Shown here: piece by piece, positions 34,747 through 43,317 of the stretch | Position numbering within the stretch: position 1 is the first letter of the stretch | How the letters are laid out: each line of letters begins with the position of its first letter | Source: CAIQQQ01 sp040399685 | GTDB lineage: Bacteria; Pseudomonadota; Alphaproteobacteria; Acetobacterales; Acetobacteraceae | DNA length: 64,000 nucleotides | NCBI GenBank assembly: GCA_040399685.1 | Contig: JBBART010000008.1 | Span: forward strand, 62,001 to 126,000 | Direction: 5' to 3' | Translations under genes and position numbers: made by a program | The notes under the pieces: generated by a model | Databases searched by the model: none | Seen by the model: only the letters and a program-made list of their open reading frames with translations | What the model was told of the DNA's origin: nothing

Positions 34747-35762
34747 CCCAGCACAAGAAGCGTTTTGCCGCACCGGACCCTTCGAAGCCGCGCCTGACAA
34801 CCTCGGCCATGATCGCCTCGATCGCCGGCGATGGGCAAAAGACCAAGGCGGCACCATTCGGCCACGCGCTGGTGGAACTGGCCAAGACGCGGCCCGAGAT
34901 CGTCGGCCTCACCGCCGATCTGGCGAAATATACCGATCTGCACATCTTCGCGCAGGCCTATCCGGACCGGTTCTACCAGATGGGCATGGCCGAGCAGCTG
35001 CTGATGGCCAGCGCTGCCGGGTTCGCCCGCGAGGGGTTCATCCCGTTTGCCACCACCTATGCCGTGTTCGCGGCACGCCGTGCGTATGACTTCATCTGCA
35101 TGGCGGTGGCCGAGGAAAATCTCCCGGTGAAGATCGTCTGCGCCCTGCCGGGCCTCACCACCGGCTACGGCCCCAGCCATCAGGCCACCGAGGATCTGGC
35201 GATCTTCCGTGGCCTGCCGAACATGACGATCATCGACCCGTGCGACGCGCTGGATATCGAGCAGGCGGTGCCGCAGATCGCCGATCATCCAGGCCCCGTC
35301 TATATGCGCCTGCTGCGCGGACAGGTGCCGATGGTGCTGGACGAGTACGATTACACATTCGAACTTGGCCGCGCCAAGCCGCTGCGCGACGGCACTGACG
35401 TGCTGTTCATCTCCTCCGGCCTGATGACGATGCGCGCCCTGGAAGCCGCCAAGACCCTCGCCGCCGATCATGTGGATGTGGGCGTGCTGCACGTGCCGAC
35501 CATCAAGCCGCTCGACGAGGCCACCATCCTGCACCACGCCGCCAGGCCGGGCCGTCTGGTGGTGGTGGCGGAAAACCACACCGTTGTGGGCGGTTTGGGC
35601 GAGGCGGTGGCGGGTGTGCTGATGCGCAACGGTGTGCATCCCGTGTTCCGCCAGATCGGCCTGCCGGACGCGTTCCTCGATGCCGGCGCGCTGCCCACCC
35701 TGCATGACCGCTACGGCATCTCCACCACTGGCCTTCACACACAGGTGCAATCATGGCTGTAA
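34743..35762 (+). CDS. Transketolase-like C-terminal subunit
   Basis: 339-residue partner carrying the pyrimidine-binding and C-terminal domains. Seen are PFGHALVELAKTRPEIVGL, the catalytic-Glu segment YQMGMAEQLLMASAAGFA, PGLTTGYGPSHQATEDLA and a C-terminal VAENHTVVGGLGEAV. With the N-terminal subunit it makes a heterotetramer that moves two-carbon ketol units. Such pairs occur in operons for branched or unusual pentoses and tetroses; apiose-type pathways are one known case, but no kinase gene is present here. The stop overlaps the next ATG by ten bases. Confidence 0.88.
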   Translation: MTQHKKRFAAPDPSKPRLTTSAMIASIAGDGQKTKAAPFGHALVELAKTRPEIVGLTADLAKYTDLHIFAQAYPDRFYQMGMAEQLLMASAAGFAREGFIPFATTYAVFAARRAYDFICMAVAEENLPVKIVCALPGLTTGYGPSHQATEDLAIFRGLPNMTIIDPCDALDIEQAVPQIADHPGPVYMRLLRGQVPMVLDEYDYTFELGRAKPLRDGTDVLFISSGLMTMRALEAAKTLAADHVDVGVLHVPTIKPLDEATILHHAARPGRLVVVAENHTVVGGLGEAVAGVLMRNGVHPVFRQIGLPDAFLDAGALPTLHDRYGISTTGLHTQVQSWL

Positions 35763-36637
35763 CCCGTATCGGCTTTATCGGCATGGGCGCCATGGGGCTG
35801 CCGATGGCCGGCAACCTCGTGCGCGCCGGTTACAGCGTGCGTGGCTACGATCTGCGTGAAGCCGGTCGCAACGCCTTCGCGGCGCTCGGCGGCACGCCGG
35901 CCGAGACCACTGCCGAAGCGCTGTCCGGAGCTGAGATCGCGGTGCTGATGGTGGTCAACATCGCCCAGGCGGAGGAGGTCCTGTTCGCCGCCGGGGGGCT
36001 TGCCGCCATGGCGACAGGCGGCATCGTGACGCTCATGGCCACCTGCCCGCCGAGCGCTGTCGCCGATCTGGCGCGACGCGTGACGGCGCAGGGTTTCGGC
36101 TTCGTCGACGCGCCCGTCTCGGGTGGCGTGGTCGGCGCCACGGCGGGCAGCCTGACCATCATGGCCGCCGGCGCCGAAGCCAGCTTCGCCATCGCCGAAC
36201 CAGTGCTGTTGGCCATGGGCAGCAAGCTGGTGCGGGTGGGCGAGGTGCCGGGGCAGGGGGCCACCGCCAAGGCGATCAACCAGCTGCTCTGCGGCGCGCA
36301 TCTGGCCGTCGCCGCCGAGGGCATCGCGCTGGCCGAACGGTTGGGCGTGGATACGCAGGTGATGCTCGACATCCTCGGCGGGTCCGCCGCCGCAAGCTGG
36401 ATGCTGCGCGACCGTGGCCCGCGGATGATGCAGGCCGAGCCGGTGGTGACCAGCGCTGTCGATATCTTCGTGAAAGATCTCGGCATCGTGCTGGAGGCCG
36501 GACGCGAGGCAAAGGTGGGGCTGCCGATGGCCGCCCTGGCGCATCAGATGTTCCTCTCCGCCTCCGGCCAGGGGCTGGGCGCCTTGGATGACAGTCAGGT
36601 GATCCGCGCCTATCGCAGCCTGCAAGGCCGCACCTGA
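35753..36637 (+). CDS. Beta-hydroxyacid dehydrogenase family protein (LtnD/HIBADH-like)
   Basis: 294-residue NAD(P)-dependent dehydrogenase of the 3-hydroxyisobutyrate/threonate class. The Rossmann loop is GFIGMGAMGLPMAGNL, the substrate loop DAPVSGGVVGATAGSLTIM and the catalytic Lys lies in GQGATAKAINQLL, with FVKDLGIVLE near the C-terminus. LtnD members oxidise L-threonate at C2 before phosphorylation by DUF1537 kinases. A DUF1537 kinase and PdxA2 do exist in this window (56760-58924) but in another operon 20 kb away, so a link is only possible. It is last in the SDR-transketolase operon. Confidence 0.85.
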   Translation: MAVTRIGFIGMGAMGLPMAGNLVRAGYSVRGYDLREAGRNAFAALGGTPAETTAEALSGAEIAVLMVVNIAQAEEVLFAAGGLAAMATGGIVTLMATCPPSAVADLARRVTAQGFGFVDAPVSGGVVGATAGSLTIMAAGAEASFAIAEPVLLAMGSKLVRVGEVPGQGATAKAINQLLCGAHLAVAAEGIALAERLGVDTQVMLDILGGSAAASWMLRDRGPRMMQAEPVVTSAVDIFVKDLGIVLEAGREAKVGLPMAALAHQMFLSASGQGLGALDDSQVIRAYRSLQGRT

Positions 36638-36667
36638 CCACCCCTTGACTTGGATGAATTCGCCCTT

Positions 36668-36681
36668 CTAAATCGTTTTAG
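36668..36681. promoter_or_regulatory. Candidate LacI-type operator upstream of the lacI-family gene
   Basis: CTAAA-TCGT-TTTAG is a near-perfect palindrome around a central CG, the usual symmetry of LacI/GalR operators. It lies 72 bases before the regulator ATG, in the 116 bp gap after the dehydrogenase gene. A partial copy (CCTAAAAT) follows near 36706. Self-regulation and control of the downstream sugar operon are the likely roles. Confidence 0.5.
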
Positions 36682-36753
36682 GTGGCTTCTTGCGCCAAAA
36701 AGTCGCCTAAAATGAAGCCTGGCAATAAGCCGGGCCACAGGAAACGCGAACCC

Positions 36754-37815
36754 ATGATTGCGCTTCTCGTTCCGGCCCCAGAAACGCGTTCCGTTCGCAA
36801 GGCCACTGGCCGCGATGTGGCGCGGCTGGCCGGGGTGTCACAATCGGCGGTGTCATTGATTTTGAACGGCGAGGGCCTCCGGCACGGCCTCACCCCGGCC
36901 ACGCATGACCGTGTGCAATCCGCCGCCGCCACGCTGGGCTACGTGCCCAACCACGCCGCCAGAAGCCTGCGCCGGCAACGCACCAACGTCATCACCTTCA
37001 TGACGTCCGAACTCGGCAACCCCTATTTCGCCGAGGTGGCCGCCGCCGCCCAGCGCGCCGCCATGGCGCGCGGCTACGTCATCGACATCATCGCCGCAGG
37101 CTCCGAAGCCGCCGAGATCGAAGCTCTGGCCCGGCTGCGCGGCGGTGGCACGTCGGACGGACTGGTCATCCACGGCGGTTCCGCCCGCATCTGCCAGGAG
37201 TTGCGGCAACTGTCCGATCGTGGCTTCGGCTGCGTGGTGGTGCAGGACGCAGGTGAAGACGCGTCCTTGCCCTGCGTGCGCGTCGATCTTCAGGAAGGGG
37301 CCCGTATCGCCACCCAGCACCTGCTGTCGCTCGGCCATCGCCGCGTCGCGCACATCACCGATGCACGGCTCACCGGCCGGCCGCGCAACGACCGCCTTGC
37401 CGGATACCGGCAGGCTTTGACCGAGGCTGGCGTGGCGTTTGACGATACGCTGGTCAAAGCCGGCGCGAACACGCTGGCCGGCGGTGAGGCCGCCTTGCGT
37501 GCGTTGCTGGCCCAATCAGGATCGCCGCCCACGGCCGTGTTCGTGTTCAACGACCAGATGGCCGTCGGCGCCCTGCACGCCCTGCGCACGCTCGGCCTGA
37601 CCGTGCCGGACGACATGGCGGTGGTGGGGTTTGACGGCATCGACCTCGGCGCCTTCACCGCCCCGACGCTCACCACCATCGACCATCCGCGCCACGAACT
37701 CGGCCGCCGCGCCGCCGAGACGCTGATCGACCTGCTGGAGGGCACGCCGCCCGCCGCCACCTGCACCCTGCCGGTGCGGCTGGTGGTCCGGCGCTCCTGT
37801 GGGGCAAAGACGTAA
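36754..37815 (+). CDS. LacI-family transcriptional regulator
   Basis: 353-residue repressor. The helix-turn-helix and hinge (about residues 15-75) read GRDVARLAGVSQSAVSLILNG and YVPNHAARSLRRQRT, and the sugar-binding domain follows (NPYFAEVAAAAQ, VVGFDGIDLGAF). Starts further upstream are open, but only this ATG has an AGGAAA site upstream, and the candidate operator precedes it. It is transcribed with or just before the sugar importer (57 bp gap) and should respond to the imported galactoside or its product. Confidence 0.88.
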   Translation: MIALLVPAPETRSVRKATGRDVARLAGVSQSAVSLILNGEGLRHGLTPATHDRVQSAAATLGYVPNHAARSLRRQRTNVITFMTSELGNPYFAEVAAAAQRAAMARGYVIDIIAAGSEAAEIEALARLRGGGTSDGLVIHGGSARICQELRQLSDRGFGCVVVQDAGEDASLPCVRVDLQEGARIATQHLLSLGHRRVAHITDARLTGRPRNDRLAGYRQALTEAGVAFDDTLVKAGANTLAGGEAALRALLAQSGSPPTAVFVFNDQMAVGALHALRTLGLTVPDDMAVVGFDGIDLGAFTAPTLTTIDHPRHELGRRAAETLIDLLEGTPPAATCTLPVRLVVRRSCGAKT

Positions 37816-37872
37816 CCACGCCTGACCAAACCACCAGACCCGGAAAACGGGCAAAGCCAGGGAGACGCCGCC

Positions 37873-39171
37873 ATGCAGACCAAGACACCAACCAGCCTGC
37901 TGAAACGCCGCACCATCATCACCACAGCACTCGGCGGCGCTGCCATGACCGCCAGCACCTGGCGTTCCGCCCGCGCCCAGACGCCGGTCACGCTCAGCCT
38001 CGCCGTCTGGGGCGCACAGGCGGAGGAAGACGCGTTCAACGCCGCCATCCGCCGCTATCAGCAGCTTCACCCCAACGTGACCATCAAGCTGGAAGTCAGC
38101 GGCAACAGCAGCCAGCTTTACCAGATGGTGGACACCCGCCTGGCCGGACGTCAGGCGCCCGATCTGTTCCGTGTGCAATACCAGCAACTCGGCCGTTACG
38201 CGGCGGCCCGCGCGGTGGTGGATGTCAGCAAATATCTTGATGCCGGGTACGACAAAGGCTTTCTGCCGGCGTTCTGGCAGGCTGTCAGCTTCAAGGGCAA
38301 GCCGCACGCGCTGCCGCACCACACCGACACGTTCGCCGTCTATACCAACCGCGAGCTGATGGCCAAGATCGGCGTGCAGGCGCCCACCAGCCTGGAGCAG
38401 AGCTGGTCCTGGGCCGAGTTCATCCGCATTTCCCGTGCGCTGAAGGACAAGGCTGCCGTGCCATACGGCTTTGCCATGAGCTGGCAGAACGGGGCCGCCT
38501 ATCGCTGGCTGCCGTTCCTCTATCAGCATGGCGGCCAGTTGCTGAACGCCGATTCCACCGCCACCCAACTTTCCAAGCGGGAAGGTGTCGAGACCATCGC
38601 CTGGACCCAATCCTGGTTCAAGGAAGGCCTGGTGCCGCCGAGCAGCTCGATCAAAAGCAGCGAGCAGCCGCAGAACCTGTTCGCCAACGGCACCATCGGC
38701 ATGTTGATCGGCGGCGACTGGCAGATCCCGTTCCTGTCCAAGAACATGAAGGCGGAATGGGACGTGACCTACATGCCGCGCGACGTGGGCATGGCGTCCG
38801 ATCTCGGGGGCAACGCCCTGGCGATCTCACGCGACTGCAAGAACCCAGACGTGGCGGCGGATTTCCTGAAATTCATGGTCGATGAGGCGAACATGGAAGA
38901 TTTCGTCACCGCCGCCCAGTTCCTGCCGGTGCGCAGCACCCTGGCGGCGCGGGAGCTGCCCTACAAACTGCGGCCAGAGGCGATGGGCGTGTTCGTGCGC
39001 CAGGCCGCCACCATCCCGGTGCACATGGTCACCACCGAAACCCTGCCGAACTTCGCCAAGATCAACGCCCGCCTGACCGACGAGCTTGATCTGGCCTTCA
39101 CTTCAGGCCAGGACGCCACCACCACCGCGCGCAACATCGACAGCCAGGTTCAGCCCCTCCTTGCCGCGTGA
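37873..39171 (+). CDS. Sugar ABC transporter substrate-binding protein
   Basis: 432-residue family 1 extracellular binding protein (MalE/UgpB type) with a basic, probably Tat-like or Sec signal (KRRTIITTALGGAAM, cut after ARA). It contains LSLAVWGAQAEEDAF, LAGRQAPDLFRVQ and GTIGMLIGGDWQIPFL, which belong to the sugar-binding cleft. GGAG lies before the ATG. First structural gene of the importer and GH4 operon, so the ligand is probably an alpha-galactoside or another small oligosaccharide. Confidence 0.88.
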   Translation: MQTKTPTSLLKRRTIITTALGGAAMTASTWRSARAQTPVTLSLAVWGAQAEEDAFNAAIRRYQQLHPNVTIKLEVSGNSSQLYQMVDTRLAGRQAPDLFRVQYQQLGRYAAARAVVDVSKYLDAGYDKGFLPAFWQAVSFKGKPHALPHHTDTFAVYTNRELMAKIGVQAPTSLEQSWSWAEFIRISRALKDKAAVPYGFAMSWQNGAAYRWLPFLYQHGGQLLNADSTATQLSKREGVETIAWTQSWFKEGLVPPSSSIKSSEQPQNLFANGTIGMLIGGDWQIPFLSKNMKAEWDVTYMPRDVGMASDLGGNALAISRDCKNPDVAADFLKFMVDEANMEDFVTAAQFLPVRSTLAARELPYKLRPEAMGVFVRQAATIPVHMVTTETLPNFAKINARLTDELDLAFTSGQDATTTARNIDSQVQPLLAA

Positions 39172-39178
39172 TGCGCAT

Positions 39179-40090
39179 ATGCTGAATGACGTGGCGGGCC
39201 GAAAGTCCCGCCACGTCTGGGCGGCACGGCGGCGCTTCCTGGTGCCTTACGTGTTCATCTCGCCGAATCTGGCGCTGTTCACGGCGTTCAGCTTCGCGCC
39301 ATTGCTGTATGCGGTTTACATCAGCTTCCATGACTGGAGCCTGATTGGGGATTCCGAGTATCTCGGGCTCGGCAACTATGTGCGCCTGTTCAAGGACAAA
39401 CTGTTTTGGCAGGCCCTGGCCAATACGGGTGTCTATGCGGCCATCACCGTCTCGGCCAGCATGGCGTTCGGGCTATTGCTGGCGGTGGGACTGAACCGGC
39501 GACTGCCCGGGCGAACGGTTCTCCGCAGTCTCTACTTCCTGCCTGTTGTGGTCGCGGCCGTCGCCACCGGCACGATGGCCGCGTGGATGTTCAACGACAA
39601 TTACGGCGTGGTGAACGCCATTCTGGTGCGCCTCGGCATGGGCCGGATCGCCTGGCTGTCCACCCCGCAATGGGCGCTGCCGTCATTGGCCATCGCCACC
39701 GTTTGGGTGCGGCTGGGGTTCAACATGATCGTCTATCTGGCGGCCCTGCAATCCATCCCCAGCCTGTATTACGAGGCTGCGAAGATCGACGGTGCCAATG
39801 CGTTTCACCAGTTCCGCCACATCACCCTGCCGCTGCTGATGCCGGCCACGTTCCTTCTGCTGGTGCTCAACATCATCTATTCGTTCCAGGTGTTCGACCT
39901 GATCTATGTCATGACCGGCGGCGGCCCCGGATTCTCCACCACCATGGTGGTGCAATACATCTATCAGGCTGCCTTTGTGACATCCGAGATGGGCTACGCC
40001 AGCGCCATGGGCATCGTGCTCTATGTGCTGATCCTGGCCTTCACCGTGGTGCAATGGCGCGCCAGCCGGCAGTCGGAGAGCGTGCTATGA
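39179..40090 (+). CDS. Sugar ABC transporter permease, MalF/UgpA type
   Basis: 303-residue membrane protein with six hydrophobic helices after a basic N-terminus (FLVPYVFISPNLALFTAFSFAPLLYA). The EAA docking loop reads YYEAAKIDGANAFHQFRHITLPLL. I use the ATG eight bases after the binding-protein stop; the longer reading lies inside that gene. The stop overlaps the second permease ATG by four bases. Works with the next gene as a heterodimeric pore. Confidence 0.9.
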   Translation: MLNDVAGRKSRHVWAARRRFLVPYVFISPNLALFTAFSFAPLLYAVYISFHDWSLIGDSEYLGLGNYVRLFKDKLFWQALANTGVYAAITVSASMAFGLLLAVGLNRRLPGRTVLRSLYFLPVVVAAVATGTMAAWMFNDNYGVVNAILVRLGMGRIAWLSTPQWALPSLAIATVWVRLGFNMIVYLAALQSIPSLYYEAAKIDGANAFHQFRHITLPLLMPATFLLLVLNIIYSFQVFDLIYVMTGGGPGFSTTMVVQYIYQAAFVTSEMGYASAMGIVLYVLILAFTVVQWRASRQSESVL

Positions 40091-40926
40091 GGGCGCTGCG
40101 TCGCAGGATCGGGACCAGGACATCAGACCTGCTGGTGTGGCTGGCATTGACCGCCGGGGCGCTGGTGATGATCTTCCCGATCTACTGGATGTTCGCCACC
40201 GCCATCCGGCCGCGCACCGAGATCTTCGCCTCGCTGGTGGCGCTGGTGCCGCACGCCATCACCTGGGACAATTTCGCCGCCATCTGGCAGCGCACGCCGC
40301 TGCTGGACTGGGCGGGGAACTCCATGTTCATCGCCGTGATCGGTGTTGTCGTCACGGTGTTTGCCAATCTGTTGTGCGGCTACACCTTCGCCAAGTTCCG
40401 CTTTCCGGGCCGTGATCTGTTGTTCTTCGCCATTCTCGGCGCGCTGATGATCCCCATTCAGGTCATCATCGTGCCGGAATTCCTCATCGTGGCGCAGTTG
40501 GGCCTGCTGAACTCGCCCTGGGGCGTCATCCTGCCGCGCGCCGCCGAGGCGTTCGGCATCTTCATGGTGCGCCAGTTCATGGTCAGCATCCCCGACGAAC
40601 TGCTCGAAGCAGCCCGGCTGGACGGGGCAGGGGAGTTCAACATCTTCCTGCGCGTGGTGCTGCCGCTCTCACGGCCGATCATCGCCGTGCTCGTGATCTT
40701 CACCTTCATGTGGCGCTGGAACGACTTCGCCTGGCCGCTGGTCGTGCTAACCGACCACGCCCAATACACCCTGCCGCTCGGCCTCAATCTGCTGCGCGGC
40801 GAGAACAATCCGGAATGGGGCCAGGTGATGGCCCTGGCCCTGCTGGCGCTGCTGCCCATGCTCGCCATCTTCCTCGCCTTCCAACGCCACCTCGTGCAGG
40901 GCATCGCCAGCACGGGCCTGAAATAA
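40087..40926 (+). CDS. Sugar ABC transporter permease, MalG/UgpE type
   Basis: 279-residue partner permease with six helices (VMIFPIYWMFATAIRP near the N-terminus) and the EAA loop LLEAARLDGAGEFNIFLRVVLPL. Family-typical WRWNDFAWPLVVL follows. The ATG overlaps the upstream stop (ATGA). No MalK/UgpC ATPase gene is found in the operon or elsewhere in the window with this specificity, so the pair must use an ATPase encoded elsewhere. Confidence 0.9.
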   Translation: MRALRRRIGTRTSDLLVWLALTAGALVMIFPIYWMFATAIRPRTEIFASLVALVPHAITWDNFAAIWQRTPLLDWAGNSMFIAVIGVVVTVFANLLCGYTFAKFRFPGRDLLFFAILGALMIPIQVIIVPEFLIVAQLGLLNSPWGVILPRAAEAFGIFMVRQFMVSIPDELLEAARLDGAGEFNIFLRVVLPLSRPIIAVLVIFTFMWRWNDFAWPLVVLTDHAQYTLPLGLNLLRGENNPEWGQVMALALLALLPMLAIFLAFQRHLVQGIASTGLK

Positions 40927-40937
40927 GGATTATAGAC

Positions 40938-42242
40938 GTGATCAAGATCGCCATGATCGGTGCCGGCAGCGTTGTGTTCGTCAAGAACCTGCTGACCGAC
41001 ATCCTCAGCCAGCCCGCCTTGAAGGGCTGCACCATCGCCCTGCACGACATCCACGCCGAGCGCCTTGAAACCGCCGGCATGATGGCCCGTTGGACCGCGA
41101 AGCAATTCGATGCCGCCGCGATCATCGAGGAACACCCCGACCGCCGCACCTGCGTGAAGGACGCCGATTTCGTCATCAACATGGTGCAGATCGGCATGCA
41201 CGAAGCCACCCTTCTGGACTTCGACATCCCGCGCAAACACGGCCTGAAACAGACCATCGCCGACACCGTCGGCATCGGCGGCATCTTCCGCGGCCTGCGC
41301 ACCATCCCGTTCATGCTCGACCTCGTGCGCGACATGCGTGAGCTGTGCCCGAACGCACTGCTGCTGAACTATACCAACCCGATGAGCATCCTCACCTGGG
41401 CCGTCTACAAGGCCTATCCGGAACAGCGCGTGGTGGGGCTGTGCCACAACGTGCAGTTCACGGCACGGGATCTGGCCGAATACCTCGATGTCGACCTGTC
41501 GCGGCTGACGTATGATTGCGGCGGCATCAACCACATGACGTGGTTCCTGCGCCTGATGATCGACGGCGTGGACGCCTATCCGCAATTGTTCGCCGCCGCC
41601 GAAAATCCGGATATCTACGCCAAGGACAAGGTGCGCTTTGAAATCCTGCGCCATCTCGGCCGCTTCGTCAGTGAATCCAGCGAGCACAGCGCCGAATACA
41701 TGCCGTATTTCCTGCGCCGCGATGACCAGATCGCCGAGTTCGACGTGCCGGTGGACGAATATGTCCGCCGCAGCGTGCGCAATCTGGAACGCTATGCCGA
41801 GACGCGCCGCAAGCTGCTGGCCGGCGAGGATTTCCCGCTGGAGCGCAGCGTCGAATATGGCGCCAAGATCATCCACGCCATGGTCACCGGCGAGGTGGCG
41901 CTGGTCTATGGCAACGTGGAAAACCATGGCCTGATCGACAACCTACCCAACGGCTGCTGCGTCGAGGTGCCGCTGGTGGTGGACCGCAACGGCCTGCGCG
42001 CCGTGCATGTGGGAACCTTGCCACCCGAACTCGCGGCCCATTGCGCCCCGCATGTGTTCGTCCAGCAACTGACGGTGGATGCGGCGCTGACCGGCAACAA
42101 GGAACTGGTCTACCGCGCCGCCGTGCTGGACCGTCACGCCGCCAGCGTGCTGTCGATGCGGGAAATTCGCGCCATGGTCGATGAACTTCTGCAAGCCCAC
42201 GCGACGGCCATGCCGGTCTGGGGCCAGCCGCATCTGGCCTGA
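40938..42242 (+). CDS. Glycoside hydrolase family 4 (alpha-galactosidase MelA-like)
   Basis: 434-residue NAD- and Mn-dependent glycosidase of the cytoplasm. The Rossmann loop is IAMIGAGSVVFVKNLL, the phosphate/NAD contact LLNYTNPMSILTWA, and the metal ligands Cys169 and His199 lie in GLCHNVQ and GGINHMTWF. The GLCH and INHM motifs match the alpha-galactosidase (MelA) branch rather than 6-phospho-glycosidases, which fits an ABC importer instead of a PTS. The start is a GTG placed at the family N-terminus, with AAGGAT upstream; no ATG is suitable. Other GH4 activities such as alpha-glucuronidase cannot be excluded. Confidence 0.87.
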   Translation: MIKIAMIGAGSVVFVKNLLTDILSQPALKGCTIALHDIHAERLETAGMMARWTAKQFDAAAIIEEHPDRRTCVKDADFVINMVQIGMHEATLLDFDIPRKHGLKQTIADTVGIGGIFRGLRTIPFMLDLVRDMRELCPNALLLNYTNPMSILTWAVYKAYPEQRVVGLCHNVQFTARDLAEYLDVDLSRLTYDCGGINHMTWFLRLMIDGVDAYPQLFAAAENPDIYAKDKVRFEILRHLGRFVSESSEHSAEYMPYFLRRDDQIAEFDVPVDEYVRRSVRNLERYAETRRKLLAGEDFPLERSVEYGAKIIHAMVTGEVALVYGNVENHGLIDNLPNGCCVEVPLVVDRNGLRAVHVGTLPPELAAHCAPHVFVQQLTVDAALTGNKELVYRAAVLDRHAASVLSMREIRAMVDELLQAHATAMPVWGQPHLA

Positions 42243-42262
42243 GCCTGGCGGCATATGAAAAT

Positions 42263-42297
42263 GCGAGGTGTAACCGCTGCCAGCGGTTACACCTCGC
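42263..42297. terminator. 17-bp perfect hairpin between convergent genes
   Basis: GCGAGGTGTAACCGCTG and its exact complement flank one base. The right part covers the last codons and the TAA stop of the minus-strand LysR gene. On the minus strand ATTTTC follows the stem, giving a short T-run; on the plus strand no T-run follows. It probably ends the LysR transcript and may also stop or protect the GH4 operon transcript. Confidence 0.65.
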
Positions 42298-43192
42298 ACT
42301 GCTCCAGCCGCGCCTTCAGGCGGGGCGTTGCGAAATCGAGAAACACCCGCAGCTTCTGCGGCAACGGACCTTGGCCGTTGGTCACCAGACTCACCGGCAC
42401 GCGCGGCGGCTCGTACTCGTTCAGCACCACCGCCAACTTGCCGGCCCGCACCGCCTCGGCCGCTTGGTAGGACAGCACGCAGGTCACGCCGATGCCGCTG
42501 ATCGCCGCATCGATGGCCGCCTCGGACGTGCAGACCACGAGGCGTGACCGCACCGGGACCGGCAGCGTCTCGGTGCCGGTCCTGAAGTTCCACTGGTTGG
42601 ACGCCATCAGCACCTCGAACGTGATGCAGCTATGGGTGGAAAGATCGCTGGGGTGCATCGGCGTGCCCCGCGCCGTGAAATAATCCGGCGCGCCGCACGT
42701 CACGCGGCCGATGGCGCCCAGGCGGGTCGCCATCAGGTTGCTGTCCGGAAGGGCGCCCACCCGCACGGCAAGATCGACATGTTCCTCCAGCAGATTCAGC
42801 ATCCGATCCGTCTGCACAAGGCGGATGTTGATGTCGGGATAGGATTTCAGGAAGTCCGTGACGATCGGCAGCACATGCAGCCGGCCAAAACCGACCGGAA
42901 CCGTCATCAGGAACTCCCCACGCGGCGCACTGTATTCGCCCGACGCCGTGCGCTCTGCCTCGCCGATATCCTCCATGATGCGCCGGCAGGCCGCGACGTA
43001 GGAGCGGCCGGCCTCGGTGAGGGTGAGCCTGCGGCTGGTGCGCACCAGCAGCCTTGTGCGCAGATGCGTCTCCAACTCCGACACCTTGCGGCTGACGGTG
43101 GCGAGCGGCATCCCCAGCTTGCGCGACGCCGCTGACAGGCTCCCGGCCTCGACCGCCACCAACAAGGTCGTCATCGATTCCAGACGGTCCAT
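42287..43192 (-). CDS. LysR-family transcriptional regulator
   Basis: 301-residue regulator. The winged helix is at about residues 1-60 (MTTLLVAVEAGSLSAASRKLGMPLATVSRKV), placing it with the PecT/DmlR-like group that often represses a divergent gene. The effector domain includes RLVQTDRMLNLLEEHVDLAVRVG and SGIGVTCVLSYQAA. It is divergent from the CMD/AhpD-fold gene across 125 bp that hold an ATAGA/TCTAT inverted repeat (43224-43247), a possible operator. Its stop codon lies within a long hairpin. Confidence 0.88.
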   Translation of the reverse strand: MDRLESMTTLLVAVEAGSLSAASRKLGMPLATVSRKVSELETHLRTRLLVRTSRRLTLTEAGRSYVAACRRIMEDIGEAERTASGEYSAPRGEFLMTVPVGFGRLHVLPIVTDFLKSYPDINIRLVQTDRMLNLLEEHVDLAVRVGALPDSNLMATRLGAIGRVTCGAPDYFTARGTPMHPSDLSTHSCITFEVLMASNQWNFRTGTETLPVPVRSRLVVCTSEAAIDAAISGIGVTCVLSYQAAEAVRAGKLAVVLNEYEPPRVPVSLVTNGQGPLPQKLRVFLDFATPRLKARLEQCEV

Positions 43193-43317
43193 GTCGGGCT
43201 CCTTGCTTCCAGAAAACGAGAGGATAGATCCCGATAATGCCGTCTATTGGGGTTTCGTGAAAGGGCACATGTATCTCTTCGCCGAACCACCCCGGCCGAT
43301 CCGAAAAGGAACACATC

